In this document: piece by piece, positions 54,126-62,416 of the stretch | Layout of the letters: each line of letters starts with the position of its first letter | Numbering within the stretch: position 1 is the first letter of the stretch | Assembly: GCF_002836595.1 (NCBI RefSeq) | Contig: NZ_PJBB01000003.1 | Coordinates: 4,123,501 to 4,187,500, forward strand | Source of the DNA: Tenacibaculum sp. Bg11-29 | GTDB taxonomy: Bacteria > Bacteroidota > Bacteroidia > Flavobacteriales > Flavobacteriaceae | Length of the DNA: 64,000 bases | Direction of reading: 5' to 3' | Position numbers and translations under genes: made by a program | Notes under the pieces: model-generated | What the model saw: the letters and a program-made list of their open reading frames with translations, nothing else | Told to the model about the DNA's origin: nothing | Databases searched by the model: none

Positions 54126-55127
54126 TTAATGTAAAATTTTAAATAATAATTCTTTTAAAATATCACTGTGAGATTGACTAGCTCCTACTCCTTTACTTTT
54201 AACATCTGCTTCTCGTAATAGGCCTATTATTTGTGATACTTTTCGCATTGGGTAGTTCCTTGCAGCAGAACTATAATCATCAACAAAATAAGGGCTTACT
54301 CCTAAATTTTTAGCTACTGATGATTTTGATTTATCTTTTAAACCATGGTACATTAATAGTTGGGTAAAAAAACTATTTAGCAAAGATATGCTCATTACTA
54401 AAGGGTTATTTTTAGGATTTTGCGCAAAATAATTAATAATTCTATTTGCTTTTACTATCTCTTTTTGGCCAACTGCTTTTCGTAATTCAAAATTATTAAA
54501 GTCTTTAGATATACCTATATTCTCTTCAATGTGCTTATCAGAGATGATAGTTTCTTTAGGTAGTACAGATGTTAACTTATCTAATTCATTAGAAATTTTA
54601 CTTAAATCTGTTCCTAAAAACTCAACTAACATTTGAGATGCTTTTGGTTCGATATTATATTTTTGACCTCCTAAAACTTTACGAATCCAATCTGCAACTT
54701 GATTGTCATATAGTTTCTTGCTCTCATAAATCAATCCACTTTTAGCAATAGCTTTGTATGATTTTTTTCGTTTATCTAATTTCTTATATTTATAATTAAA
54801 AACTAAAACAGTCGTTGCTTGTGGATTTGCTGCATAGGCTTCAATCTTATCTATCGTACGGCTTAAATCTTGCGCCTCTTTTACAATGATTACCTGTTTA
54901 TCTGCCATCATTGGGTAACGTTTTGCAGATGACATAATTTCTTCTATCGTTACATCTCTTCCATACATTACCACTTGATTAAATCCTTTTTCAGATTCAT
55001 CAAGTACATTTTTTTCAATATAATCAGATATTTTATCAATATAATAAGGTTCTTCACCCATTAAAAAATAAATAGGCTTAATGTTTCCTTCTTTAATATC
55101 TGATATGATAGCTTTAATTTCATTCAT
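54126..55127 (-). CDS. holA: DNA polymerase III subunit delta
   Basis: The 333-residue protein starts MNEIKAIISDIKEGNIKPIYFLMGEEPYYIDKI, the standard HolA opening, and continues with LVFNYKYKKLDKRKKSYKAI, GTDLSKISNELDKLTSVL and a C-terminal clamp-loader collar with PYFVDDYSSAARNYPMRKVSQIIGLLREADVKSKG. It is the clamp-opening wrench of the clamp loader in chromosome replication. A -7 box (CAAATTTA at 55158-55165, TAAATTTG on the minus strand) precedes it. It is divergent from the HsdR-N-type gene. Confidence 0.95.
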   Translation of the reverse strand: MNEIKAIISDIKEGNIKPIYFLMGEEPYYIDKISDYIEKNVLDESEKGFNQVVMYGRDVTIEEIMSSAKRYPMMADKQVIIVKEAQDLSRTIDKIEAYAANPQATTVLVFNYKYKKLDKRKKSYKAIAKSGLIYESKKLYDNQVADWIRKVLGGQKYNIEPKASQMLVEFLGTDLSKISNELDKLTSVLPKETIISDKHIEENIGISKDFNNFELRKAVGQKEIVKANRIINYFAQNPKNNPLVMSISLLNSFFTQLLMYHGLKDKSKSSVAKNLGVSPYFVDDYSSAARNYPMRKVSQIIGLLREADVKSKGVGASQSHSDILKELLFKILH

Positions 55128-55229
55128 AACTTTTAATAGGTAATCTGATTAGAATAACAAATTTATCTTTAATTTAAAATTCTGCTGTTTCACTCGCAAT
55201 GATTTTCTATTTTTACATATATTTTAATT

Positions 55230-55673
55230 ATGCAAAAACTCAATCTTCCGAACTATACATTTAAGCTCAAAAGTAACGAAAATAAGACGCTTATTTTTGA
55301 TAATTTGAGAAAAAAAGATGTCGTATTAACTCCTGAAGAATGGGTTCGCCAACATTTTGTGCAATTTTTAATTCAAGAAAAAAACTACCCTGTTTCTTTA
55401 ATTTCTATTGAAAAACAACTGATTATAAATAATTTAAAAAAACGTACAGATATTGTTATTTTCTCACCTGATGGAACTCCCAATATTATAGTAGAATGTA
55501 AGGCTCCAAAAATTAAAATTGCTCAAGACACATTCGATCAAATTGCACGCTACAACTTAAAGCTAAATGCCAATTATTTAGTTGTTACAAACGGATTACA
55601 GCATTATTTTTGTAAACTTGATAAAGAAAAAGAAACCTATATATTTTTAAAAGATATTCCATCTTATAATTAA
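55230..55673 (+). CDS. Stand-alone HsdR N-terminal-type nuclease domain protein
   Basis: The 147 residues consist of the domain seen at the start of type I restriction R subunits: LTPEEWVRQHFVQFLIQEKNYP, RTDIVIFSPDGTPNIIVECKAPKIKI and YNLKLNANYLVVTNGLQHYFCKL. The D in RTDIV and E/K in VECKAP form a PD-(D/E)xK-type active site. No helicase, specificity or methylase gene is nearby, so it is not a restriction system. Proteins like this occur beside holA in other flavobacteria as far as I recall, which suggests a housekeeping DNA-repair role (inference). Confidence 0.85.
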   Translation: MQKLNLPNYTFKLKSNENKTLIFDNLRKKDVVLTPEEWVRQHFVQFLIQEKNYPVSLISIEKQLIINNLKKRTDIVIFSPDGTPNIIVECKAPKIKIAQDTFDQIARYNLKLNANYLVVTNGLQHYFCKLDKEKETYIFLKDIPSYN

Positions 55674-55720
55674 CAATTTATTACATTTTTAAACCACAAT
55701 AAAACTATAATTTCGCTCTC

Positions 55721-56719
55721 TTGAAAACAGCAATCGTCATATTAAATTGGAACGGTAAAAAATTATTAAAACAGTTCTTACCTAGTATCATAAATTTTAG
55801 CAATCAAGAAGCCGAAATTTATGTGGCTGACAACGCATCTTCTGATGACTCTATTAATTTCATTAAACAAAACTACCCGTCAGTTAAAATTATACAAAAT
55901 AGTACTAATGGCGGATATGCTAAAGGCTACAATGACGCTTTACAACATATTAATGCTGATATATACTGTTTATTAAATTCTGATATTGAAGTTACTAAAA
56001 ATTGGTTAACTCCTATTTTAGCAAGCTTTAAAAAAGACGGTAATACTGCAATTATACAACCTAAAATTTTAGATTTTAAAGACAAAACAAAATTTGAATA
56101 TGCTGGTGCTGGAGGAGGTTATGTTGATTTATATGGTTATCCATATTGCCGAGGACGTCTCTTTAATCATTTAGAAGCTGATAATGGACAGTATAATGAT
56201 ATTGCTGATATTTTTTGGGCGTCAGGAGCTTGTTTATTTATTCGATCAAAAGTATATCATCAATTAAATGGTTTTGATGAAGATTATTTTGCACATCAAG
56301 AAGAAATAGATTTATGCTGGCGTGCACAAAATGAAGGTTTTAATATTAAATATGTTGGTAATTCTACTGTTTACCATGTTGGCGGTGCTACATTAAACGA
56401 AACAAACCCTCATAAAACATTTTTAAACTTCAGGAATAGTTTATTAAACGTCGTTAAAAATGTTCCGAAACAATGGTTCTTATTTATCATTTTTTCTCGA
56501 TTAATTCTAGACGGAATTGCGGGGCTAAAATTTTTAACCGAATTAAAACCAAAACATACCCTTGCTATTTTAAAAGCGCACTTTAGTTTTTATGTGAACT
56601 TTTTTAAGTTTTTAGGAAAAAGAAAACTATTACAGAAGAAAGCTAATTACAACTTACACACTTCTGTTATTTGGCAATATTTTGCTTTGGGAAGAAAAAA
56701 ATTTGAGAATTTAAAATAG
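55721..56719 (+). CDS. Family 2 glycosyltransferase
   Basis: The protein (332 residues) begins MKTAIVILNWNGKKLLKQFLPSI and has the GT-A hallmarks ADNASSDDS (nucleotide-sugar binding), YCLLNSDIEV (DxD-like metal site) and DIFWASGACLFIRSKVYHQLNGFDEDYFAHQEEIDLCWRAQNEGFNI (acceptor/ED motif). The start codon is TTG at 55721; no ATG lies before the first strand. The C-terminal hydrophobic segment (WFLFIIFSRLILDGIAGLKFL) may tether it to the inner membrane. It probably acts in surface polysaccharide or lipopolysaccharide assembly. Its 3' end overlaps the convergent gene at 56711 by 9 bases. Confidence 0.9.
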   Translation: MKTAIVILNWNGKKLLKQFLPSIINFSNQEAEIYVADNASSDDSINFIKQNYPSVKIIQNSTNGGYAKGYNDALQHINADIYCLLNSDIEVTKNWLTPILASFKKDGNTAIIQPKILDFKDKTKFEYAGAGGGYVDLYGYPYCRGRLFNHLEADNGQYNDIADIFWASGACLFIRSKVYHQLNGFDEDYFAHQEEIDLCWRAQNEGFNIKYVGNSTVYHVGGATLNETNPHKTFLNFRNSLLNVVKNVPKQWFLFIIFSRLILDGIAGLKFLTELKPKHTLAILKAHFSFYVNFFKFLGKRKLLQKKANYNLHTSVIWQYFALGRKKFENLK

Positions 56720-57160
56720 CTTAGATTTTGAATTGATTATTTTTTCTAAATCAAACAATTTCTTGTCATAAAAATCTAGCCTATCCACATCTCGTATATT
56801 ATCTATTTGAAATCCTCTATGGAATAAGGAATTCTCTTTTTTTTCAACTATTACTTTTTCTTTATTATCTTTAAATTGATCAGCTGTTATATCTATGTAA
56901 AGAGAATGGTTTTGTAACCACGCATGTGTTTTTTCATTTCTTTTTGAGAAAACAAGCTTAAAAACACCAAAACCTCTTTTCTCTAAAAAAGAACTCAATA
57001 ACACTGAAGAAGCTAAACAACTCCCTCGCGGAAAAAGATCAAATTCATAATTTTTTATAACCTTAATCTCCTCTTCTAATAATTTTCTAAACTCTAGTGC
57101 TGCTTTTTTTATATTTTTTTGATTTTCACATTCATCAAATTCATCGTATAAGTTTTTCAT
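56711..57160 (-). CDS. Small protein with Cys-His-Asp (transglutaminase-like) pattern
   Basis: The 149-residue protein shows FPRGSCLASSVLLSSFLEKRGFG (C48), THAWLQ (H79) and SLYIDITADQF (D90 or D94). This spacing resembles transglutaminase-like or NlpC-like cysteine hydrolases. Without a structure this is only a motif reading. No signal peptide is seen, so it is cytoplasmic. Its start codon directly abuts the TsaC stop codon, so the two are translationally coupled. The partner gives no clear functional hint. Confidence 0.65.
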   Translation of the reverse strand: MKNLYDEFDECENQKNIKKAALEFRKLLEEEIKVIKNYEFDLFPRGSCLASSVLLSSFLEKRGFGVFKLVFSKRNEKTHAWLQNHSLYIDITADQFKDNKEKVIVEKKENSLFHRGFQIDNIRDVDRLDFYDKKLFDLEKIINSKSKLF

Positions 57161-57781
57161 TTACAATATATCTAAACTCCCTTTTCCTTCACGAATTACT
57201 TCTGGGTAATCGTCTGTTAAATCTATTACTGTTGATGCATAGTTATCACCAAAACCACCATCAACAACAAGATCAACTATGTTTTGCCATTTCTCGAAAA
57301 TTAACTCAGGATCTGTAGTGTATTCTATAACCTCATCTTCATCGTGAATAGAAGTTGAAACTATTGGGTTACCTAAAGCGGCAACAATTGCACGAGCAAT
57401 ATTATTATCTGGCACACGAATACCTACCGTTTTACGTTTCTTAAAAACTTTTGGTAGAGAATTACTTCCAGGTAAAATAAAAGTATAAGGCCCTGGTAAA
57501 CCTCTTTTTAAAATTTTATAGGTAGCTGTATTAATTTGTTTTACATAATCTGACAAATGACTTAAATCATTACATACAAACGAAAAATTAGCTTTATCAA
57601 GCTTAACTCCTTTTATTTTAGCTATTTTCTCTAATGCTTTTGTATTCGTAATATCACACCCCAAACCGTAAACAGTATCCGTTGGATAAATAATTACCCC
57701 CCCTTTTTGTAAGATTTTCACAATCTTTTCAATCTCTTTAGAGTTAGGGTTATCGTTATATAATTTTATAAATTCTGCCAT
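57161..57781 (-). CDS. tsaC: L-threonylcarbamoyladenylate synthase (Sua5/YrdC/YciO family)
   Basis: The 206 residues carry the family motifs GGVIIYPTDTVYGLGCDI (nucleotide pocket), RGLPGPYTFIL and KTVGIRVPDN with VSTSIHDEDE. The enzyme uses threonine, bicarbonate and ATP to make the precursor of the t6A37 modification of tRNA. YciO-type paralogues look alike, so the assignment to tsaC rather than yciO is moderate. It is the first gene of a two-gene minus-strand operon with the Cys-His-Asp protein. Confidence 0.85.
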   Translation of the reverse strand: MAEFIKLYNDNPNSKEIEKIVKILQKGGVIIYPTDTVYGLGCDITNTKALEKIAKIKGVKLDKANFSFVCNDLSHLSDYVKQINTATYKILKRGLPGPYTFILPGSNSLPKVFKKRKTVGIRVPDNNIARAIVAALGNPIVSTSIHDEDEVIEYTTDPELIFEKWQNIVDLVVDGGFGDNYASTVIDLTDDYPEVIREGKGSLDIL

Positions 57782-57909
57782 AATATAAAAGTAATCTTTT
57801 GTAAATAAATACTCCTAATTTTTAGTTAAAATAATACGTTATTGATTATCATCAATGAAAAGATAATTGTTATAAAACATCTTTGTATCAAATTAACATT
57901 TATTTTATT

Positions 57910-60294
57910 ATGAAAAAAATAAGCAGTATTCTTTTACTTTTATTAAGTTGTTTTTTATACAGCCAAAATGGAGTTATTAAAGGTTTGGTTATAGATAAGC
58001 AATCTGAACTTCCTCTTATTGGTGCGACAATAGAATTACTAAACTCAAAAACACCTATAGGTACAACTACCGATATTGATGGTTATTTTACTCTTAATAA
58101 TATTCCTTTAGGAAGACAAGTTATAAGAGTTAGCTACGTGGGTTACGAAAACAGCACCATACCAGACATTGAAGTAAGTTCTGGTAAAGATATTTCTCTT
58201 ACAATTACATTAACTGAAAACTTTAATCAACTTAGCGAAATAGTTATTACAAGCTCTAACACAAGTAAACTTAAGGCCAGAAATAAATTCACAGCAATAT
58301 CAGCCCGCCAGTTTGGTATTAAAGAAGTTGGTAGATATGCTGGTGGAAGAAGTGATGTTGCCAGACTTGCTAGTAATTTTGCGGGAGTTGCTGCTCCTAA
58401 CGACAGTAGAAATGATATTGTAGTTAGAGGAAACTCACCTACCGGATTATTATGGCGTTTAGAAGGTATTCCAATACCAAGCCCTAATCATTTTTCAACC
58501 TTAGGTACTACAGGAAGCCCAATTTCTGCTCTAAATCCAAATATGCTTAAAAATTCTGACTTTATTACTTCTGCTTTTCCTGCTGAATACGGAAATGCTA
58601 TTGGTGGTGTTTTTGATTTAGGTTTTAGAAAAGGAAATAAAGACACCAACGAATTTTCTTTTCAAATGGGTGCTTTTTCAGGAATAGAATTAAGTGCCGA
58701 AGGGCCTTTTAACAAAAAAAATAATGGTTCTTTTTTAATTGCTGCCAGATATTCTTTAATAGGCTTAATAAATGGTGGTGGCACTAGTGATACTCCTAAT
58801 TACATGGATATTTCTTTTAATATCGATTTTGGTAAAAGTAAGTTAGGTGAGTTTTCTTTATTTGGAATTATTGGAGATTCTAGTATTGATTTTTTAGGTA
58901 AAGATTACGACAAAGATGATTTATTCTCTTCTCCAGATGAAAACTCTTTCGTTATATCTAATGTAGCACTTGTTGGTTTAAAACATAAATTACAACTTAC
59001 AAATAATTCTTATTTAAAGACAATTGTAGCTGGTACTTTTAATAAAAATGATTACAAGGAAGAACGTATACTAAATCTAAATACACCTTTACAAAGTAAT
59101 TTAAAATATACAGAAAACATAGACAAGGAGACTCGTCTTATTTTTTCAACAATGTATAACACCAAAATAAATCGAAAACTAACGTTAAGAACAGGTTTTT
59201 TAGCTGAAAATTTTAATATTGATTATAATAGAAAAGATAGATCGGAACAGCCTGATAACGACAACGATGGTAATCCTGATTTAGTTACTATTAGAAAAAT
59301 TAAAGGTGACTACACCATTTTTCAACCGTATATACAAAGTAAATATAGGCTTTCAAAAAAGTTGATTCTTAACACAGGGCTACATGCAATGTATAGTGAT
59401 TTAAACAAACAATTTGTTATTGAGCCTCGTGCATCTATAAACTGGCAATTACATCCTAAACACGCTCTTAATTTTGGATATGGATTACATAATCAAAACA
59501 CACCGAGCCCATTAGTATTTTTAAATAAGAAAATAGATGGCATAAATACACAACCTAATAAAAATCTTGATTTTATTAAAAGTAATCATTTTGTACTTGG
59601 ATATGATGTGAAAATAGCGCCAAAATGGAGAGGTAAATTAGAATTATATCATCAAATAATTAAAGATGCTGCGGTTGATAAAACTCCATCTAGCTATTCT
59701 TCATTAACAGAAGGAGCCGATTTTACTTTTTCTTCAGATAAAACTAATTTAACAAATGCTGGTACAGGAATTAATCAAGGATTTGAACTTACTTTAGAAA
59801 AATCATTTAGTAAAGGATATCATGCCTTAATTACAAGCTCAATATTCGATAGTACTTACAAAGGAAGTGACGGTATAGAAAGAAATACACCTTTTAATAA
59901 CGGGTATGTTTTTAATTTTTTAACAGGAAAAGAGTTTAAATTAGGAGCTAGTAAAAACACGATACTCTCAATAGACACTCGTTTTGTTACTGCAGGTGGT
60001 AAATATTTTACACCTGTAAATCTTGAAGCTTCAAAAGTTGCTGGTTATCAAATACTAGATAACTCCAATGCGTTTAGCAAGCAATATGACAAATACATGC
60101 GCTTAGATTTAAAAATAGGAGTAACTTTTAATAGTAAAAAACGAAAAAGTTCTCATAAATTCTATGTTGATCTGCAAAATATTACAGATAAAGAGAATAT
60201 TTTTGTAAAAAAGTACAACAGAACAACCAATACGGTAGAACAAGTAAATCAAGCTGGTTTTTTTCCAGACTTTGGGTATCGTTTTCAATTTTAA
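57910..60294 (+). CDS. TonB-dependent receptor with carboxypeptidase-regulatory-like N-terminal domain
   Basis: I start at ATG 57910 (MKKISSILLLLLSCFLYSQ, signal peptide); the extension to a TTG at 57883 is not needed. Residues about 20-105 form the CarboxypepD_reg-like domain (GVIKGLVIDKQSELPLIGATIELL...LGRQVIRVSYVGYENSTIPDI). A plug domain (VRGNSPTGLLWRLEGIPIPSPNHFSTLG) follows, then a 22-strand-type barrel that ends in aromatic FGYRFQF. Total 794 residues. It is an outer-membrane importer of an unknown ligand (iron-chelate, vitamin or saccharide). No SusD partner is present. It precedes a Crp/Fnr regulator by 20 bases. Confidence 0.93.
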   Translation: MKKISSILLLLLSCFLYSQNGVIKGLVIDKQSELPLIGATIELLNSKTPIGTTTDIDGYFTLNNIPLGRQVIRVSYVGYENSTIPDIEVSSGKDISLTITLTENFNQLSEIVITSSNTSKLKARNKFTAISARQFGIKEVGRYAGGRSDVARLASNFAGVAAPNDSRNDIVVRGNSPTGLLWRLEGIPIPSPNHFSTLGTTGSPISALNPNMLKNSDFITSAFPAEYGNAIGGVFDLGFRKGNKDTNEFSFQMGAFSGIELSAEGPFNKKNNGSFLIAARYSLIGLINGGGTSDTPNYMDISFNIDFGKSKLGEFSLFGIIGDSSIDFLGKDYDKDDLFSSPDENSFVISNVALVGLKHKLQLTNNSYLKTIVAGTFNKNDYKEERILNLNTPLQSNLKYTENIDKETRLIFSTMYNTKINRKLTLRTGFLAENFNIDYNRKDRSEQPDNDNDGNPDLVTIRKIKGDYTIFQPYIQSKYRLSKKLILNTGLHAMYSDLNKQFVIEPRASINWQLHPKHALNFGYGLHNQNTPSPLVFLNKKIDGINTQPNKNLDFIKSNHFVLGYDVKIAPKWRGKLELYHQIIKDAAVDKTPSSYSSLTEGADFTFSSDKTNLTNAGTGINQGFELTLEKSFSKGYHALITSSIFDSTYKGSDGIERNTPFNNGYVFNFLTGKEFKLGASKNTILSIDTRFVTAGGKYFTPVNLEASKVAGYQILDNSNAFSKQYDKYMRLDLKIGVTFNSKKRKSSHKFYVDLQNITDKENIFVKKYNRTTNTVEQVNQAGFFPDFGYRFQF

Positions 60295-60313
60295 CAACAA
60301 AAGTTTACCAACC

Positions 60314-60901
60314 ATGCATAAACAAGTTATTGATTTCTTTAAGCAATTTATCTCTATGAGCGAAGAGTCTTCGAACTTTATCAAAGCTAATACGGTCGTT
60401 AAAAAAATAGCTAAAAATGATTTTTTACTAACACAAGGAAAAGTGTGTGATTTTGTTGCTTTTATTAACGAAGGCGCTTTTAGATCTTTTTATAGTGTTG
60501 ATGGGCAAGAATACAGTAAACAATTTTTCTTTGAAAAAAACTTTTGTACAGATTATAGTAGTTTTCTTACTCAAAAAAATTCACTTAGCTATTTACAAGC
60601 TATTGAAGATAGTACTGTAATTATATTTAACAAGAAAGTAGTTGATGAAGCTTATAAAGTTATACCCAACTTTACTGTTTTTGGTAAAAAATTAGCTGAA
60701 AATTTATACATTATTGTTTGTGATATTAAAGCTTCTTTTATTTTAAACACCCCAAAAGAAAGATATGAGAATTTAGTGAAAGAGAGGCCTAAGGTTATAC
60801 AAAGAGTACCTCAGTATATGATTGCCTCTTACCTAGGTATTACTCCTGAAGCTTTAAGCCGAATAAGAAAGAGAATTATTAATACTAAAAAACTAAATTA
60901 A
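60314..60901 (+). CDS. Crp/Fnr-family transcriptional regulator
   Basis: The ATG at 60314 gives MHKQVIDFFKQFISMSEESSN (195 residues); an earlier TTG at 60272 lies inside the receptor gene's end and is unlikely. A cyclic-nucleotide-binding-like domain follows (FLLTQGKVCDFVAFINEGAFRSFYSVDGQEYSKQFFFE) and a C-terminal helix-turn-helix (VPQYMIASYLGITPEALSRIRKRI). There is no FNR-type cysteine cluster. The winged-helix order and the closeness to the membrane-protein gene (2-base gap) suggest a locally acting regulator, as in many Flavobacteria Crp/DoxX-like pairs. Confidence 0.9.
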   Translation: MHKQVIDFFKQFISMSEESSNFIKANTVVKKIAKNDFLLTQGKVCDFVAFINEGAFRSFYSVDGQEYSKQFFFEKNFCTDYSSFLTQKNSLSYLQAIEDSTVIIFNKKVVDEAYKVIPNFTVFGKKLAENLYIIVCDIKASFILNTPKERYENLVKERPKVIQRVPQYMIASYLGITPEALSRIRKRIINTKKLN

Positions 60902-60903
60902 TA

Positions 60904-61359
60904 ATGAAACCTTTAATCGTTTTACTTTTTACATTTATAGTTAGCTTATTATTTATAAAAATTATCAATAATAAGTACATGATACCTTTTTCAGGTCGTA
61001 TTGCAATGTCGGTTATGTTATTATTTACAGCATTAGGTCATTTTATATATACAGAAGGCATGATTATGATGGTTCCTAATTTATTACCTTTTAAAAAAGA
61101 AATAATTTTTCTTACTGGTTTTATAGAAATAATGGCAGCTATCGCAATTCATTTTTCTTCAATAAATACTTTAATTGGATGGTTTTTAATTTTGTTTTTT
61201 ATACTTATGTTACCTTCAAACATTAAAGCAGCTATTAATCAAATAGATTACCAAACTGCGACCTATAATGGTAAAGGAATTAGTTATTTATATTTTCGTA
61301 TTCCTTTACAAATTTTGTTTATTACATGGGTATATATAAGTTGTATTAAACCGCTATAA
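60904..61359 (+). CDS. DoxX-like membrane protein
   Basis: The 151-residue product has four hydrophobic segments: LIVLLFTFIVSLLFIKII, RIAMSVMLLFTALGHFIY, IIFLTGFIEIMAAIAIHF, LIGWFLILFFILMLPSN, and a C-terminal LQILFITWVYISC. GRIAMSVMLLFTALGHF corresponds to the DoxX-family signature. It starts 2 bases after the Crp/Fnr-like gene and ends before a strong bidirectional terminator, so it is the last gene of the transcription unit with that regulator. The role is unknown. Confidence 0.7.
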   Translation: MKPLIVLLFTFIVSLLFIKIINNKYMIPFSGRIAMSVMLLFTALGHFIYTEGMIMMVPNLLPFKKEIIFLTGFIEIMAAIAIHFSSINTLIGWFLILFFILMLPSNIKAAINQIDYQTATYNGKGISYLYFRIPLQILFITWVYISCIKPL

Positions 61360-61377
61360 TAATTTTTAATTATTCAT

Positions 61378-61420
61378 AAAAAAAGCCCCATTGTTTTAGA
61401 TAAACAATGGGGCTTTTTTT
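61378..61420. terminator. Strong bidirectional hairpin terminator
   Basis: AAAAAAAGCCCCATTGTTT (61378-61396) and AAACAATGGGGCTTTTTTT (61402-61420) are a perfect 19-bp inverted repeat around a five-base loop. It serves the DoxX-like gene (plus) and the pRiA4b-ORF-3-like gene (minus). Confidence 0.93.
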
Positions 61421-61455
61421 ATGATGCAAATAATATTTCACATGAAAATTAATTC

Positions 61456-61941
61456 TTAAAAATCAAAATCATCTATATTTTCAAAACTTGGAAAATCATC
61501 ATCTAAATCATCTAGATCATCAGAAATATCAGCTTTAAACTCTTTTTCTGGTGCTTCATCAGGAATTTCACCTACTGTTAAAATTATTTTAGACTCAGCA
61601 ACATCTTCGTTAGACTGCTCTACAATCTCGACATAAAATGTCCACATTTGTAAAAAATCATATACGTATATCAACTTATCATTTATAGTTGGTAAGGTTT
61701 CTTTTAAAATACAAGTAGCCATTGACACCTCCTCACCTGCTTCAGCCATATTAAATAACGGAATCTCTTCTCCTTGATTCCAGTCTTCATCTGTTCGATA
61801 AAAAGAAGCCATTTCCTGCCCGTTAAAACCAAACGATTTAGCAATATCAAAATGTAAATCTTCTAATGATTTTGCTTCATTAAAAACTAGCGTTCTAATA
61901 ACATCTTCTTTTGTGTCTAATACTACACGTACTTTATACAT
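61456..61941 (-). CDS. Plasmid pRiA4b ORF-3-like family protein
   Basis: I start at the ATG 61941 (MYKVRVVLDTKEDVIRTLVF), because the earlier GTG at 61962 overlaps the putative -7 box. The 161-residue protein has the family pattern VVLDTKEDVIRTLVFNEAKSLEDLHFDIAKSFGFNGQEMASFY and VYDFLQMWTFYVEIVE, ending in a very acidic tail (SDDLDDLDDDFPSFENIDDFDF). The acidic tail suggests interaction with a basic partner. No function is known for the family. Confidence 0.8.
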   Translation of the reverse strand: MYKVRVVLDTKEDVIRTLVFNEAKSLEDLHFDIAKSFGFNGQEMASFYRTDEDWNQGEEIPLFNMAEAGEEVSMATCILKETLPTINDKLIYVYDFLQMWTFYVEIVEQSNEDVAESKIILTVGEIPDEAPEKEFKADISDDLDDLDDDFPSFENIDDFDF

Positions 61942-61961
61942 TCTATCATTTTTAGTCGCCA

Positions 61962-61979
61962 CAAAAATACGTATTTTTG
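61962..61979. promoter_or_regulatory. 18-bp perfect palindrome, overlapping divergent -7 boxes
   Basis: CAAAAATACGTATTTTTG is its own reverse complement and contains TATTTTTG (a TAnnTTTG match) on each strand: 61972-61979 for the plus gene at 62000 and 61969-61962 for the minus gene at 61941. Divergent genes of the two flanks thus appear to share a compact promoter whose centre could also be an operator. Confidence 0.7.
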
Positions 61980-61999
61980 AATGATAATTTTTTAATAAA

Positions 62000-62416
62000 A
62001 TGAATAAGCAAGAATCTTTAGCGACACTTAACAGTTATAATAAAAACACTTTAATGGAAACACTTCAAATTGAGTTCGTTGAAATTGGTGATAATTTTAT
62101 TACAGCCAAAATGCCCGTAACCTCAAAAGTACATCAACCTTATGGTATTTTACATGGTGGAGCTACAGCTGCATTAGCCGAAACAGTTGGTAGCTGTGCT
62201 TCGGTTTTCTTTTTAAATGATGCTAGCAAAATAATAAAGGGAATCGAACTAAGTATTAATCACTTAAAAAGTAAAAGAGAAGGAACTGTATTTGCTACTG
62301 CAAAAGCTATTCACCAAGGAAGAACTACTCATTTATGGGAAGTTAAAATTGCAGATGAAAATGACAACTTAATTTCTTTATGTAAAATAACCAACATTAT
62401 ATTAGATAAAAAATAA
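62000..62416 (+). CDS. menI: PaaI/MenI-type hotdog thioesterase
   Basis: The 138-residue protein shows the hotdog active-site motif HGGATAALAETVGSCAS (residues about 51-67) with a preceding PYGILHGG, and a C-terminal strand VKIADENDNLISLCKITNII. It should hydrolyse an acyl-CoA in the cytoplasm. The gene is followed by an alpha/beta hydrolase and an isochorismate synthase, so 1,4-dihydroxy-2-naphthoyl-CoA is the likely substrate (MenI role, inference from context). A general PaaI-type housekeeping thioesterase is the alternative. Confidence 0.75.
   Translation: MNKQESLATLNSYNKNTLMETLQIEFVEIGDNFITAKMPVTSKVHQPYGILHGGATAALAETVGSCASVFFLNDASKIIKGIELSINHLKSKREGTVFATAKAIHQGRTTHLWEVKIADENDNLISLCKITNIILDKK

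Noticed and set aside
55230..55673. Restriction-modification or other defence system around the HsdR-N domain
   Set aside because: No methylase, specificity subunit or helicase nearby; neighbours are holA and a glycosyltransferase.
57843..57880. Fur-box-like stretch (GATTATCATC..GATAATTG) before the TonB-dependent receptor
   Set aside because: Only partial dyad symmetry to the GATAATGATAATCATTATC consensus; too weak in AT-rich DNA to claim iron control.
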